From assembly GCA_001898935.1 (NCBI GenBank), contig MKVT01000012.1, positions 1 through 33,827 on the forward strand: a DNA stretch of 33,827 nucleotides. Reading direction: 5' to 3'. A program made the position numbers and the translations under genes. Source of the stretch: Paludibacter sp. 47-17. GTDB lineage: Bacteria; Bacteroidota; Bacteroidia; Bacteroidales; Paludibacteraceae. A model generated the notes under the pieces. It was given only the letters and a program-made list of their open reading frames with translations, was not told the DNA's origin and did no database searches. This document shows, in pieces, positions 23,797 through 33,384 of the stretch; positions within the stretch are counted from its first letter, which is position 1, and each line of letters begins with the position of its first letter.

Positions 23797-26535
23797 ATGA
23801 GAGAGCAGTTAAAGAAACGGATTTTGATTTTGGATGGGGCGATGGGCACGATGATTCAGCGCCACAAGTTGGGGGAAGCTGATTACCGCGGCGAACGCTT
23901 TGCCGATGCACCCATTCCGCAGAAGGGCAACAACGATTTGCTGGTGTTGACCTGTCCCGGTGTGATCGAAGGAATTCACCGCAGTTACCTCGAGGCCGGA
24001 GCCGACATTATCGAAACCGATACCTTTAATGCCCAGCGTATTTCGATGGAAGATTACGGCATGGCGGGGATCGTGCGCGAGATGAACCTCGCCGCAGCCC
24101 GGCTGGCCCGTACGGTAGCCGATGAGTTTACCCTGCTCACGCCCGGCAGGCCGCGTTTTGTTGCAGGGGCGGTGGGGCCTACCAATAAAACCGCGTCGAT
24201 GTCGCCCGACGTAAACAATCCTGCCTACCGGGCGGTAAATTACGACCAGCTCGTCGAAGCCTATAAAGAGCAAATGATCGCCCTTATCGACGGGGGAGTG
24301 GATGCCCTGCTGATCGAGACGATTTTCGATACCCTCAATGCCAAGGCAGCGCTGTATGCGGCGGGGCTGGCCATGGAGGAAGCAGGCCGGAAGGTGGAAC
24401 TCATGCTTTCGGTAACTGTGGCCGATGCCAGCGGACGAACCTTATCGGGACAAACGGTGCGGGCGTTTCTCAATTCCATCGCTCATGCCGATTTGTTGTC
24501 GGTGGGGGTGAATTGTTCGTTTGGTGCCCGCGATCTCAAACCTTATTTACAGGAGATTGCCGCGTATACCACTACCTACGTAAGTGCCTACCCGAATGCA
24601 GGATTGCCCAATCAGTTCGGCGAGTACGACGAGAGCCCGGAAATCATGGCCGCGCAGATCAAGGAGTATTTCGACGAAGGGTTGGTAAATATCATCGGAG
24701 GCTGTTGCGGAACCACGCCCGACCATATTGCGGCCTATAAAGTGTTGGTCGATAAAGCAGTGCCCCGCGCCTTGCCGGTTGTCGACCGTTTCGAAGGCGT
24801 CACCCGCCTTTCGGGCCTGGAGCATCTCGATATTCGCCCCGATTCGCTCTTTGTGAATATCGGCGAGCGGTGCAATGTGGCCGGCTCGAAGCAATTCCTG
24901 CGGTTGATTAACGCAAAAAAGTACGACGAAGCCCTTACCATTGCCCGCAAACAGGTGGACGACGGAGCCCAGGTGATCGACGTGAACATGGACGATGCCA
25001 TGCTCGATTCGGTGCAGGAAATGGTTACATTCCTGAACTACATTGCTTCCGAACCCGAAATATCCAAAGTTCCGGTGATGATCGACTCTTCGAAATGGGA
25101 AGTTATCGAGGCGGGATTAAAATGCCTGCAGGGGAAGTGCATCGTCAACTCCATCAGTCTGAAAGAAGGCGAAGCCGATTTTCTGGCCAAGGCCCGCAAG
25201 ATAAAAGCCTATGGAGCAGCGGTGGTAGTGATGGCCTTCGACGAAACCGGTCAGGCCGATTCGTTCGAGCGTAAAATCTCCATTTGCAAGCGTGCCTACG
25301 ACCTGTTGACCCGGGAAGTGGATTTTCCGGCTTCCGATATCATTTTCGACCCGAACGTGCTGGCCATTGCCACCGGTATTGAAGAGCACAACAACTACGG
25401 GGTCGATTTTATAAATACCGTTCGCTGGATCAATGCCAACCTTCCGTATGCCAAAGTGAGCGGAGGGATCAGTAATCTTTCGTTCTCGTTCCGCGGCAAC
25501 AATGTGGTGCGCGAGGCCATCCATTCGGCATTTTTGTACCATGCCATCCGCGAGGGGTTGCAGATGGGTATCGTAAATGCCGGGATGTTGCAGATTTACG
25601 AAGAAATACCGGCCGAACTTCTTGAATACGTGGAGGATATCGTGCTGAACCGGAGGCCCGATGCCACCGAGCGTATGATAGTTTATGCCGAGAAAATCAA
25701 AGCCGAAGCCTCGGGTACCGTGGATACCGAAAAGGTGGACGAATGGCGCACCCGCGATCTGGAAAGCCGGCTGGAGCATGCCTTGATCAAAGGCATCAGC
25801 GACTATCTGGAAGTCGATTTGCAGGAAGCGTTGGAAAAGTACGATACGGCCCTCGAAATCATCGAGAAACCTCTGATGAGCGGAATGAACATCGTGGGGG
25901 ATTTGTTCGGTGCCGGTAAAATGTTTCTGCCTCAGGTGGTAAAAACGGCCCGCACGATGAAAAAGGCGGTGGCTATCCTTCAGCCTTATATTGAAGCTCA
26001 GAAAGTACCGGGACAGAGTTCGTCGGCCGGGAAATTCCTTATTGCCACGGTGAAAGGCGATGTGCACGATATTGGGAAAAATATTGTGGCCGTAGTGCTG
26101 GCCTGTAACAATTACGAAGTCATCGATCTGGGAGTGATGGTGCCTACCGATAAGATTATCCGTACGGCTATCGACGAAAAGGTGGATTTGCTGGGACTGA
26201 GCGGCTTGATTACCCCGTCGCTGGAAGAAATGACGAATGTGGCTGCCGAAATGGAAAAAGCAGGATTACGCATTCCGTTGTTGATCGGCGGAGCCACAAC
26301 ATCGAAGATTCACACGGCGGTGAAGATAGCCCCCAATTACTCGGCGCCGGTGGTGTATGTAAAAGATGCTTCGGTGAATACGAATATAGTGGCCAACCTG
26401 ATGAATGCCAAAACCGCCGGGAGCTTTGCGGCATCCATCGCCGAGGAATATGAACAGCTCCGGAATAAGCAGACAAAAAAAGCAGATTTGCTTCCTTTAG
26501 AAGATGCTAAAAGACGCAAACCCGCTTTGTTTTAA
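23797..26535 (+). CDS. metH: Cobalamin-dependent methionine synthase, lacking the reactivation domain
   Basis: A 912-residue MetH that transfers the methyl group of methyltetrahydrofolate via cobalamin to homocysteine. The homocysteine domain (1 to about 320) has the zinc cysteines C240 ([11 protein letters not shown]) and C303/C304 ([10 protein letters not shown]). A pterin-binding TIM barrel follows (about 345-610; [34 protein letters not shown]). Next come the cap domain and the cobalamin domain, with DVHDIGKN placing the axial histidine at 757 and [11 protein letters not shown]. The protein stops shortly after the cobalamin domain ([14 protein letters not shown]). The roughly 330-residue C-terminal AdoMet-binding reactivation domain of E. 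coli MetH is missing, and no separate gene for it is in the window. Its own promoter was not found; it may read through from gpmI. Confidence 0.96.
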   Translation: MREQLKKRILILDGAMGTMIQRHKLGEADYRGERFADAPIPQKGNNDLLVLTCPGVIEGIHRSYLEAGADIIETDTFNAQRISMEDYGMAGIVREMNLAAARLARTVADEFTLLTPGRPRFVAGAVGPTNKTASMSPDVNNPAYRAVNYDQLVEAYKEQMIALIDGGVDALLIETIFDTLNAKAALYAAGLAMEEAGRKVELMLSVTVADASGRTLSGQTVRAFLNSIAHADLLSVGVNCSFGARDLKPYLQEIAAYTTTYVSAYPNAGLPNQFGEYDESPEIMAAQIKEYFDEGLVNIIGGCCGTTPDHIAAYKVLVDKAVPRALPVVDRFEGVTRLSGLEHLDIRPDSLFVNIGERCNVAGSKQFLRLINAKKYDEALTIARKQVDDGAQVIDVNMDDAMLDSVQEMVTFLNYIASEPEISKVPVMIDSSKWEVIEAGLKCLQGKCIVNSISLKEGEADFLAKARKIKAYGAAVVVMAFDETGQADSFERKISICKRAYDLLTREVDFPASDIIFDPNVLAIATGIEEHNNYGVDFINTVRWINANLPYAKVSGGISNLSFSFRGNNVVREAIHSAFLYHAIREGLQMGIVNAGMLQIYEEIPAELLEYVEDIVLNRRPDATERMIVYAEKIKAEASGTVDTEKVDEWRTRDLESRLEHALIKGISDYLEVDLQEALEKYDTALEIIEKPLMSGMNIVGDLFGAGKMFLPQVVKTARTMKKAVAILQPYIEAQKVPGQSSSAGKFLIATVKGDVHDIGKNIVAVVLACNNYEVIDLGVMVPTDKIIRTAIDEKVDLLGLSGLITPSLEEMTNVAAEMEKAGLRIPLLIGGATTSKIHTAVKIAPNYSAPVVYVKDASVNTNIVANLMNAKTAGSFAASIAEEYEQLRNKQTKKADLLPLEDAKRRKPALF

Positions 26536-26552
26536 AATCGTATAAGCGAGGA

Positions 26553-26723
26553 TTAGTCGATAAATTTATTCACGATTACGTGAACGATTAATCCGAGCAC
26601 CATCAGACCGCCGGAAACTACTAAAAGAGTGTTCTCGGAACTCGGGTTGAAGAAATAAAATGCAATCACGATGGTTCCGATCAATAAAATGATGGGTCCT
26701 AAATATTTCAAAAATTCTTTCAT
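26553..26723 (-). CDS. Small two-helix membrane protein, 56 residues
   Basis: A short frame reads MKEFLKYLGPIILLIGTIVI, continues AFYFFNPSSENTLLVVSGGL and ends MVLGLIVHVIVNKFID. Two hydrophobic helices (about 8-25 and 33-51) flank a short polar loop (NPSSEN), with a basic N-terminus, so a small inner-membrane protein is predicted. I recall similar small hypotheticals in Bacteroidales but know no function. Support for it being a gene: both helices are maintained over the whole frame, and a near-perfect promoter lies upstream on the same strand. It is convergent with metH, with 17 bases between the two stop codons, and divergent from the glycosyltransferase gene. It fills most of the otherwise empty 383-base gap after metH. 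Confidence 0.8.
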   Translation of the reverse strand: MKEFLKYLGPIILLIGTIVIAFYFFNPSSENTLLVVSGGLMVLGLIVHVIVNKFID

Positions 26724-26769
26724 TATAACGGAGTTTTAAATGATCATTATTGCCTGCCTAATCAGCCTG

Positions 26770-26801
26770 CAAATTAAGTGATTTTTTGTGGAGTAATCAA
26801 A
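26770..26801 (-). promoter_or_regulatory. Predicted promoter of the 56-residue membrane protein gene
   Basis: Minus-strand TTTG (26801-26798), 20 bases, then TTAATTTG (26777-26770), a 7/8 match to TAnnTTTG, 46 bases before the ATG. It supports the small gene being expressed. Confidence 0.55.
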
Positions 26802-26870
26802 TTTTTTACCTAAAAAGATTAAATTTAAAATCAAAATTGCTGTTTATTATCCTGCCTGTGAATAATTTTG

Positions 26871-26878
26871 TAAATTTG
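26871..26878 (+). promoter_or_regulatory. Predicted -7 element of the glycosyltransferase gene
   Basis: TAAATTTG is an exact TAnnTTTG match 40 bases before the ATG at 26919. No convincing -33 element is seen at the right distance. Confidence 0.5.
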
Positions 26879-26918
26879 CAGACAGTACAACTAACAATCA
26901 ACACAGCAAATTGATACC

Positions 26919-28037
26919 ATGCGGATTATCATTGTAGGAACAGCTTATCCCTACCGGGGAGGTTTGGCGGCATATAGCGAACGACTGGCCAGAGAGTACA
27001 TGAACGAGGGACACGAAGTGGAGATTATCACTTTTACGTTGCAGTATCCTTCTTTTTTATTCCCCGGTAAAACTCAGTATTCGTCGGAACAACAGCCCGC
27101 CGATCTGAAGATTACGCGCATGATCAATACCCTGAATCCGCTGAGTTGGATTCGTACCGGTAAAGCGATCCGCCGGAAGAATGCCGATAAGGTGATCTTC
27201 TGTTACTGGATGGCTTTTGTGGCGCCTGCTTTCGGTACGGTTGCCCGGTATGCCCGCGGGGGTAACGCGAAGATGATAGGTTTGATCCACAATATGATTC
27301 CTCACGAACCAACGGTGCTCGACCGTATCTTTCCTCCTTATTTTGTAAGCGCGATGGATGGGTTTGTGGCGATGGCCGAATCGGTGGTGGGCGATATCAA
27401 TTCGTTCGACAAGGGGTTGAAGCCCAAACGGGTATCGCCCCATCCGGTATACGATCATTACGGCGAAAAACCCGACCGGTCGTTGGCGGCGATGAAACTC
27501 GGTTTGCACGAACAGCAGAACTATATCTTGTTTTTCGGGTTTATCCGGCAGTACAAGGGCCTGGATTTGCTGATCGAAGCTTTTGCCGACGAGCGTTTGC
27601 GCCGGTTTCCGGTAAAACTGATTATTGCCGGTGAATTTTACGAGAATCCCGAACCTTATCTGCAGCTTATTCACCGGTTAAAGCTCGAGGCCTTTGTCGA
27701 GTTGCGTACCCGTTTTATTGCCGATAAGGACGTAAGCAATTATTTTGCGCTGGCCGATCTGGTGGCGCAACCCTACCGTTCGGCTACGCAGAGCGGGGTG
27801 AGTCAGATTGCTTACCACTACGAAAACCCGATGCTGGTTACCGATGTGGGAGGCCTGGCCGAAATAGTGCCTCACAACAAGGTGGGCTATGTGGTGGATG
27901 TAGATGTGAAAAAGATAGCCGATGCGTTGGTCGATTTTTATGCCAACGGCAGGAGCGGAGAGTTTATCAATAATATAAGGGAAGAGAAGAAAAAGTATGC
28001 ATGGTCGAAGATGACGGCCACCCTGAATTCGATTTAA
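26919..28037 (+). CDS. GT4-like family glycosyltransferase
   Basis: A 372-residue GT-B-fold glycosyltransferase resembling family GT4 (glycosyl transferase group 1). The N-terminal domain begins MRIIIVGTAYPYRGGLAAYSE, the usual glycine-rich acceptor-side motif. The C-terminal nucleotide-sugar domain has ILFFGFIRQYKGLDLLIEAF (about 200-220), LIIAGEFYEN and ADLVAQPYRSATQSGVSQIA. TDVGGLAEIV occupies the region of the EX7E donor-binding motif, but the first glutamate of that motif is not clear. No signal peptide or membrane helix is evident, so it should act at the cytoplasmic face on a lipid-linked or polysaccharide acceptor. Donor and acceptor are unknown. It lies 69 bases upstream of mutS with no obvious terminator, so mutS may be co-transcribed. 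Confidence 0.88.
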   Translation: MRIIIVGTAYPYRGGLAAYSERLAREYMNEGHEVEIITFTLQYPSFLFPGKTQYSSEQQPADLKITRMINTLNPLSWIRTGKAIRRKNADKVIFCYWMAFVAPAFGTVARYARGGNAKMIGLIHNMIPHEPTVLDRIFPPYFVSAMDGFVAMAESVVGDINSFDKGLKPKRVSPHPVYDHYGEKPDRSLAAMKLGLHEQQNYILFFGFIRQYKGLDLLIEAFADERLRRFPVKLIIAGEFYENPEPYLQLIHRLKLEAFVELRTRFIADKDVSNYFALADLVAQPYRSATQSGVSQIAYHYENPMLVTDVGGLAEIVPHNKVGYVVDVDVKKIADALVDFYANGRSGEFINNIREEKKKYAWSKMTATLNSI

Positions 28038-28060
28038 GTTTTTCCGTTTTTTTTTGAGAT

Positions 28061-28080
28061 GCTGCAACCCCGGTTGCGGC
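28061..28080 (+). promoter_or_regulatory. Hairpin just upstream of mutS
   Basis: GCTGCAAC (28061-28068) pairs with GTTGCGGC (28073-28080), 8 bp with one wobble and a CCCG loop, preceded by a T-run (28047-28055). It ends 26 bases before the mutS ATG, and no T-run follows it. It could affect mutS translation or processing of the shared transcript. Confidence 0.35.
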
Positions 28081-28106
28081 CGGTACATTATAACGAACGA
28101 TACAAT

Positions 28107-30830
28107 ATGAGTAATGAAATAGTAGAAACCCCTTTGATGAAGCAGTATTTCGAGATTAAAGCCCAACATCCCGATGCCGTATTGTTGTTTCGCTGCGGCG
28201 ATTTCTACGAAACTTTTTCGACCGACGCGGTTAAAGCAGCTGAGGTCCTGGGGATTACCCTCACGCGCAGGGCAAACGGTTCGGCACGGAGTGTGGAGCT
28301 GGCCGGTTTTCCGCATCATGCGCTGGACACCTATCTGCCCAAACTGGTACGTGCGGGGATGCGGGTGGCCATTTGCGATCAGCTGGAGGACCCCAAACTC
28401 ACCAAGAAGCTGGTTAAACGCGGGGTGACCGAGCTGGTTACGCCCGGCGTTTCGTACAGCGATACTACCCTTAGTCATAAAGAAAATACCTTTCTGGCCG
28501 CGGTTTATTTTGTAAAAAAACAGGTGGGGGTGTCGTTTTTGGATATTTCGACCGGTGAATTTTTAGTAGCCGAAGGTACGCCCGAGTATATCGATAAGCT
28601 GCTGAGCAGTTTTTCGCCGAAGGAAGTGTTGTACGACAGGGGAAAACGAAAAGAGTTCGAAGAGTATTTCGGGACCAAGTTTTTTACCTATGCCATGGAG
28701 GATTGGGCCTTTACGCCCGATGCGGCCGGCGACAGGTTGCTGAAGCAATTCGAAACCCGTACGCTGAAGGGCTTCGGGGTCGATAACCTACCCTTCGCGG
28801 TCGTAGCCGCCGGGGCGATTTTGCATTACCTCGATTTAACTCATCATCATCAAACCGGACATATTTCGCAGCTGTCGCGTATCGAGGAAGACCGATACGT
28901 GTGGCTCGACCGTTTTACGGTACGGAACCTGGAGTTGTATGGTTCGATGAACGAGGGGGCCCGTACCCTGGTCGATATCCTGGATCGTACGATCTCGCCC
29001 ATGGGATCGCGGTTGTTGAAGCGTTGGGTGGCCTTTCCGCTGAAAGATGTAAAGCCCATCGATGAACGGCTGAGTGTGGTGGAGTATTTCTTTAAAAATA
29101 AGGATGAGAAGGAGTTGCTCGTTCAGCAGATTGCGTTGATTGGCGATCTGGAGCGTATTATTTCGAAAGTGGCGGTGGGGAGGATTAATCCCCGTGAGGT
29201 GGTGCAGCTGAAGGTGGCCCTGAATGCTATCGAGCCTATTAAGCTGGCGGTTTCGGCGTCGGACAATGCCACCTTGCGCCGTATTGGCGGGCAGTTGGAT
29301 AGTTGCAGGGAGATGGCGCAGCGGATCGAGCGCGAGTTGGACCCCGATCCGCCGACGATGCTGAATAAGGGCGATGTGATCCGGCGGGGGGTGGATGCAG
29401 AGCTCGATGAGTTGCGCGATCTGGCGCGGTCGGGCAAGGATTTCCTGACGAAGATACAGGAACGTGAAAGTGCTACCACGGGTATTCCCAGTCTGAAGAT
29501 CAGTTTCAATAATGTATTCGGGTATTATATCGAAGTGCGCAATACGCACAAGGATAAGGTTCCTGAAACCTGGATCCGTAAACAGACCTTGGTGAATGCC
29601 GAACGCTATATCACGCAGGAATTGAAGGATTACGAAGAAAAGATTTTGGGGGCGGAAGAAAAGATTCTGGCCATCGAAACCCGGATTTTCACCGAATTGG
29701 TAGTGAGCCTTTCCGGGTATATTGCGGCTGTTCAGCTCGATTCGGCGCTTATCGCCCAGCTCGATTGCTTGTTGTCGATGACCCGGGTGGCTGCCGAGAA
29801 TAAATACGTGCGCCCCGCTATCAACGATTCGGAAGTGATTGATATCAAACAAGGCCGGCATCCGGTGATTGAAAAACAATTGCCTCCCGGCGAATCGTAT
29901 GTGGCCAACGATGTGTACCTCGACAGCTCGTCGCAGCAGGTGATTATCGTCACAGGACCCAATATGTCGGGTAAGTCGGCCCTGCTCCGGCAGACAGCCC
30001 TCATCACCCTGATGGCGCAGATCGGCAGTTTCGTGCCGGTGGAAAGCGCCAGTATCGGGGTTGTCGATAAAATCTTCGTACGCGTAGGAGCCAGCGATAA
30101 TATTTCACAGGGAGAATCGACATTTATGGTCGAGATGAACGAAGCAGCCAGTATCCTGAATAATTTGTCGCACCGGAGTTTGATCCTGTTCGACGAATTG
30201 GGACGCGGTACCTCTACCTACGATGGAATCTCGATAGCCTGGGCCATCGTGGAATACATTCACGAAAACGCTCAAAACAAAGCAAAGACGCTGTTTGCCA
30301 CCCATTACCATGAGCTGAACGAGATGGAGAAATCGTTCAGCCGCATTAAAAATTACAATGTGTCGGTACGCGAAGTCGACAAGAAAGTGATTTTCCTGCG
30401 GAAGTTACAACGCGGAGGCAGCGAGCACAGCTTCGGGATTCATGTGGCCAAGATGGCCGGGATGCCGCAAAGTATCGTTAAACGTTCGGAGCAAATCCTG
30501 AAACAACTGGAAAAGGACAATCGGCAAAGCGGAGTAGCCGGTAGGGAAGGCGATCGGGATACGACCGGCTCGACCGGAAATCCGGATCAGGAAACTGCTG
30601 CCGGCAAAAGCGCCGCTACCGGCCGCAAAGGCGGTCCGCGTCATGCATCGCTTTCGCGACCCCTGGGCGATATTGCCAACAGCCGCGAGGGTATGCAGCT
30701 TAGTTTCTTTCAGCTCGACGATCCCGTGCTGGAGCAAATCCGCGACGAGATCAAAGGCCTGGACATTAATAGCCTGACGCCCCTCGAAGCACTGAATAAG
30801 CTGAACGAAATCAAGAAGATTTTGAATTAA
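28107..30830 (+). CDS. mutS: DNA mismatch repair protein MutS
   Basis: A 907-residue MutS that binds mismatches and starts repair with MutL. The mismatch-reading Phe-x-Glu motif is at F33-Y34-E35 (GDFYETF). The ATPase has Walker A GPNMSGKS (617-624), Walker B with the signature [12 protein letters not shown], and [11 protein letters not shown]. The C-terminal helix-turn-helix region is present ([20 protein letters not shown]). Residues from about 805 to 862 form an unusually long low-complexity Gly/Arg/Ser/Thr linker before the terminal segment [11 protein letters not shown] to the end. The in-frame ATG at 28059 lies in the upstream hairpin region and gives a poor N-terminus; [14 protein letters not shown] at 28107 matches the family. 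Confidence 0.97.
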   Translation: MSNEIVETPLMKQYFEIKAQHPDAVLLFRCGDFYETFSTDAVKAAEVLGITLTRRANGSARSVELAGFPHHALDTYLPKLVRAGMRVAICDQLEDPKLTKKLVKRGVTELVTPGVSYSDTTLSHKENTFLAAVYFVKKQVGVSFLDISTGEFLVAEGTPEYIDKLLSSFSPKEVLYDRGKRKEFEEYFGTKFFTYAMEDWAFTPDAAGDRLLKQFETRTLKGFGVDNLPFAVVAAGAILHYLDLTHHHQTGHISQLSRIEEDRYVWLDRFTVRNLELYGSMNEGARTLVDILDRTISPMGSRLLKRWVAFPLKDVKPIDERLSVVEYFFKNKDEKELLVQQIALIGDLERIISKVAVGRINPREVVQLKVALNAIEPIKLAVSASDNATLRRIGGQLDSCREMAQRIERELDPDPPTMLNKGDVIRRGVDAELDELRDLARSGKDFLTKIQERESATTGIPSLKISFNNVFGYYIEVRNTHKDKVPETWIRKQTLVNAERYITQELKDYEEKILGAEEKILAIETRIFTELVVSLSGYIAAVQLDSALIAQLDCLLSMTRVAAENKYVRPAINDSEVIDIKQGRHPVIEKQLPPGESYVANDVYLDSSSQQVIIVTGPNMSGKSALLRQTALITLMAQIGSFVPVESASIGVVDKIFVRVGASDNISQGESTFMVEMNEAASILNNLSHRSLILFDELGRGTSTYDGISIAWAIVEYIHENAQNKAKTLFATHYHELNEMEKSFSRIKNYNVSVREVDKKVIFLRKLQRGGSEHSFGIHVAKMAGMPQSIVKRSEQILKQLEKDNRQSGVAGREGDRDTTGSTGNPDQETAAGKSAATGRKGGPRHASLSRPLGDIANSREGMQLSFFQLDDPVLEQIRDEIKGLDINSLTPLEALNKLNEIKKILN

Positions 30831-30835
30831 CGGAA

Positions 30836-30883
30836 CGGCTTCACCCGCATCGGCCCGTCATAGGACCTTACGAAGTGAAGCCG
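30836..30883. terminator. Convergent-gene hairpin between mutS and ald
   Basis: CGGCTTCAC (30836-30844) and GTGAAGCCG (30875-30883) form a perfect 9-bp stem with a 30-base, internally GC-rich loop, placed between the convergent mutS and alanine dehydrogenase genes. There is no T-run on either side, so any bidirectional termination would not be classical. One arm resembles part of the region before metH. Confidence 0.45.
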
Positions 30884-30911
30884 CCGGTTATCAGGAACCG
30901 CACAGCACGGA

Positions 30912-31991
30912 TCATTCAAAACATTCGGCCACCGCGGGATGTACGATTTCTCCCTTGACGATATTCAGGCCTTTGCGAAGATCCTCGTTTAATTCGCATG
31001 CCTTTTCCCAGCCCATGTCGGCCAGTTTCAGCGCATACGGAAGCGTAGCATTGGTGAGCGCCAGGGTCGACGTGTAGGGCACTGCGCCCGGTATGTTGGC
31101 CACGCAGTAATGCAGAATTCCGTCCACTTCGTACACCGGATTGGCATGAGTGGTTGGTTTCGAGGTTTCAAAACATCCCCCCTGGTCGATTGCTACATCC
31201 ACCAGCACGGCTCCCCTGGGAAGCAGCTTCAGCATTTCGCGGGTAATGAGGTGCGGGGCTTTTGCGCCCGGAATGAGCACGGCGCCTATCACGAGATCGG
31301 TGCGGGGCAGAATCTCCTCGATATTGTATTGCGACGACATCATGGTGTCGACATTGGCAGGCATGATTTCGTTGAGCTGGCGCAGACGGGGCAGCGAAAT
31401 ATCGGCAATGGTTACATGAGCGCCGAGTCCTGCAGCCATCCAGGCCGCATGCGTACCCACTATTCCGCCGCCCAGAATCAGCACATGAGCCGGATTGACC
31501 CCCGGAACACCTCCCAGCAGAATCCCTTTGCCGCCCATCGGCCGTTCCAGGTATTTTGCTCCCTGTTGGATCGACATGCGTCCGGCCACTTCCGACATCG
31601 GGATAAGCAATGGCAAGGCGTGGTCGGCTTCCACCGTTTCGTAAGCGAGGCATACGGCGCCGCTCTTCATCATGGCGCGGGTGAGTTTCTCATCCGAAGC
31701 GAAATGGAAGTAGGTAAACACCAATTGCCCGGCACGAATCAATTCGTATTCCTGTTCGATGGGCTCTTTTACCTTCATGATCATTTCGGCGATGTTGAAT
31801 ACTTCGTGGGCAGTAGATAAGATGGAAGCCCCGGCACTCACATAGGCTTCGTCGGTAAAACCGCTGTTGATGCCGGCCGAAGTTTCGACATATACGGTAT
31901 GGCCGTGTTTAACCAGGCTAAACACCCCTGAGGGAGTCAGAGCAACGCGGTTCTCGTTATTCTTGATTTCTTTAGGTAATCCGATAATCAT
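30912..31991 (-). CDS. ald: Alanine dehydrogenase
   Basis: A 359-residue NAD-dependent L-alanine dehydrogenase that interconverts alanine with pyruvate and ammonia. The N-terminal alanine dehydrogenase/transhydrogenase-type domain shows [26 protein letters not shown] with the substrate lysine, and [11 protein letters not shown] with the catalytic-type histidine. The Rossmann nucleotide site is [21 protein letters not shown], with the acidic residue of VTIADIS after it. Conserved [18 protein letters not shown] and [15 protein letters not shown] follow. An extended in-frame start at 32168 overlaps the promoter region of serC and adds a non-homologous tail; the ATG at 31991 gives the canonical [10 protein letters not shown] start. 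The gene is single and divergent from serC. Confidence 0.95.
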   Translation of the reverse strand: MIIGLPKEIKNNENRVALTPSGVFSLVKHGHTVYVETSAGINSGFTDEAYVSAGASILSTAHEVFNIAEMIMKVKEPIEQEYELIRAGQLVFTYFHFASDEKLTRAMMKSGAVCLAYETVEADHALPLLIPMSEVAGRMSIQQGAKYLERPMGGKGILLGGVPGVNPAHVLILGGGIVGTHAAWMAAGLGAHVTIADISLPRLRQLNEIMPANVDTMMSSQYNIEEILPRTDLVIGAVLIPGAKAPHLITREMLKLLPRGAVLVDVAIDQGGCFETSKPTTHANPVYEVDGILHYCVANIPGAVPYTSTLALTNATLPYALKLADMGWEKACELNEDLRKGLNIVKGEIVHPAVAECFE

Positions 31992-32037
31992 ACAATTGGG
32001 GGATTTTAGGGTGAAATAATAGTGTTTTTTATGGCTG

Positions 32038-32045
32038 TAAAAGTA
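32038..32045 (-). promoter_or_regulatory. Possible ald -7 element
   Basis: On the minus strand TACTTTTA matches TAnnTTTG at 7 of 8 positions and lies 46 bases before the ald ATG. No clear -33 element was found. Confidence 0.35.
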
Positions 32046-32177
32046 GAAAAAATATCCGTTAGTTAATATAAATCCGGAAAATATACTGAAATATTTTTGA
32101 ATGGTTACAAATTGCATTTTTAACGTGGGGTGTCGCCGAAAATTTAAATATTTTAAGTGCGCAAACAAAAAAAATAG

Positions 32178-32185
32178 TAACTTTG
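32178..32185 (+). promoter_or_regulatory. Predicted serC -7 element
   Basis: TAACTTTG is an exact TAnnTTTG match 65 bases before the serC ATG; the -33 region is only T-rich. The in-frame ATG at 32197 would be almost at the transcription start, which argues for the downstream serC start. Confidence 0.5.
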
Positions 32186-32250
32186 CAGCCTGAAAAGTGA
32201 AGCATTCCTTTTCAGGACTCTATCGAACACACTTATATATTTTTACACGT

Positions 32251-33324
32251 ATGAAGAAGCATAATTTTAATGCGGGACCGTCGATACTGCCTCGCGAAGT
32301 GATTGAAAAAACAGCTCAGGCTGTATCCGATTTCAACGGTTCAGGCTTATCGATTCTGGAGATCTCGCACCGTGCAAAAGATTTTCAGCCTGTCCTCGAC
32401 GAAGCGGTAGCCCTTTTCAAGGAGCTGTTGAATATTCCGGAGGGCTATTCGGTGATATTTCTGGGAGGCGGTGCCAGTATGCAGTTTTGCATGGTTCCCT
32501 TTAACCTGCTCGAAAAGAAAGCAGCTTACCTGAATACAGGTACCTGGGCGAATAAAGCGTTGAAAGAAGCCAAAGGATTTGGCGAAGTAGTGGAGGTAGC
32601 TTCGTCGAAAGCAGACAACTACTGTTACATCCCTAAAACCTATTCCATCCCTGCCGATGCCGATTATTTTCACATTACTACCAACAATACTATTTTCGGC
32701 ACCGAAATGTTGACCGATATCGATTCGCCGGTGCCGCTGGTAGCCGATATGTCGTCGGATATTTTTTCGCGTCCTGTGGATGTGTCGAAATATGCTCTTA
32801 TTTATGGCGGGGCGCAGAAGAATCTGGCGCCGGCCGGACTTACCTTTGTGATCGTGAAAAACGAAGCTTTGGGTAAGGTGTCGCGTTATATCCCGACCAT
32901 GCTCAATTACCAGACTCATATCGATAATGGTTCCATGTTCAATACTCCTCCGGTGCTTCCTATTTACAGCGCGATGGAAACGCTTCGCTGGATCAAGGCC
33001 AACGGTGGCGTCGAAGGCATGGAGAAGCTGAATAAAGCCAAGGCTGATTTGCTTTACGGCGAAATCGACCGTAATGCATTGTTTGTGGGAACGGCAGCGA
33101 AGGAAGATCGTTCGCGTATGAATATATGCTTTGTAATGAAGCCCGAATATGCTGCGTTGGAGGCCGATTTCCAGAAATTTGCCACCGAACGGGGCATGGT
33201 AGGTATAAAGGGTCACCGCTCGGTAGGCGGTTTTCGCGCGTCGACCTATAATGCGTTGCCGATTGAAAGTGTGCAGGCGCTGGTGGATTGCATGCAGGAG
33301 TTTGAAAAGTTACATATCAACTAA
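32251..33324 (+). CDS. serC: Phosphoserine aminotransferase
   Basis: A 357-residue PLP-dependent aminotransferase of class V that makes 3-phosphoserine from 3-phosphohydroxypyruvate and glutamate. It may also act in pyridoxal phosphate synthesis. Family features are [14 protein letters not shown] at the N-terminus, GGGASMQF (72-79), TGTWA (96-100), the PLP aspartate in [11 protein letters not shown], and the Schiff-base lysine K190 in [27 protein letters not shown] lies near the C-terminus. The extended start at 32197 was rejected because [10 protein letters not shown] is the conserved beginning. It is followed by serA on the same strand, so two steps of the serine pathway are adjacent. Confidence 0.97.
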   Translation: MKKHNFNAGPSILPREVIEKTAQAVSDFNGSGLSILEISHRAKDFQPVLDEAVALFKELLNIPEGYSVIFLGGGASMQFCMVPFNLLEKKAAYLNTGTWANKALKEAKGFGEVVEVASSKADNYCYIPKTYSIPADADYFHITTNNTIFGTEMLTDIDSPVPLVADMSSDIFSRPVDVSKYALIYGGAQKNLAPAGLTFVIVKNEALGKVSRYIPTMLNYQTHIDNGSMFNTPPVLPIYSAMETLRWIKANGGVEGMEKLNKAKADLLYGEIDRNALFVGTAAKEDRSRMNICFVMKPEYAALEADFQKFATERGMVGIKGHRSVGGFRASTYNALPIESVQALVDCMQEFEKLHIN

Positions 33325-33337
33325 GACGAATACAGAT

Positions 33338-33364
33338 AAAAGGGCGCTGGTGTGGCGTCCTTTT
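33338..33364 (+). terminator. Hairpin with T-run between serC and serA
   Basis: AAAAGGGCGC (33338-33347) pairs with GCGTCCTTTT (33355-33364), 10 bp with one G-U wobble and a 7-base loop; more T residues follow (GCTTTT). It looks like an intrinsic terminator 20 bases before serA, so serA is either transcribed by partial read-through or reduced relative to serC. Confidence 0.65.
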
Positions 33365-33384
33365 GCTTTTAAAACAATAATTAT

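Noticed and set aside
31992-32168. N-terminal extension of alanine dehydrogenase
   Set aside because: The 59 extra residues are aromatic-rich, unlike the family, and cover the intergenic promoter region.
32197-32250. Earlier in-frame start for serC
   Set aside because: It is 12 bases after the -7 element, and the conserved family N-terminus begins at 32251.
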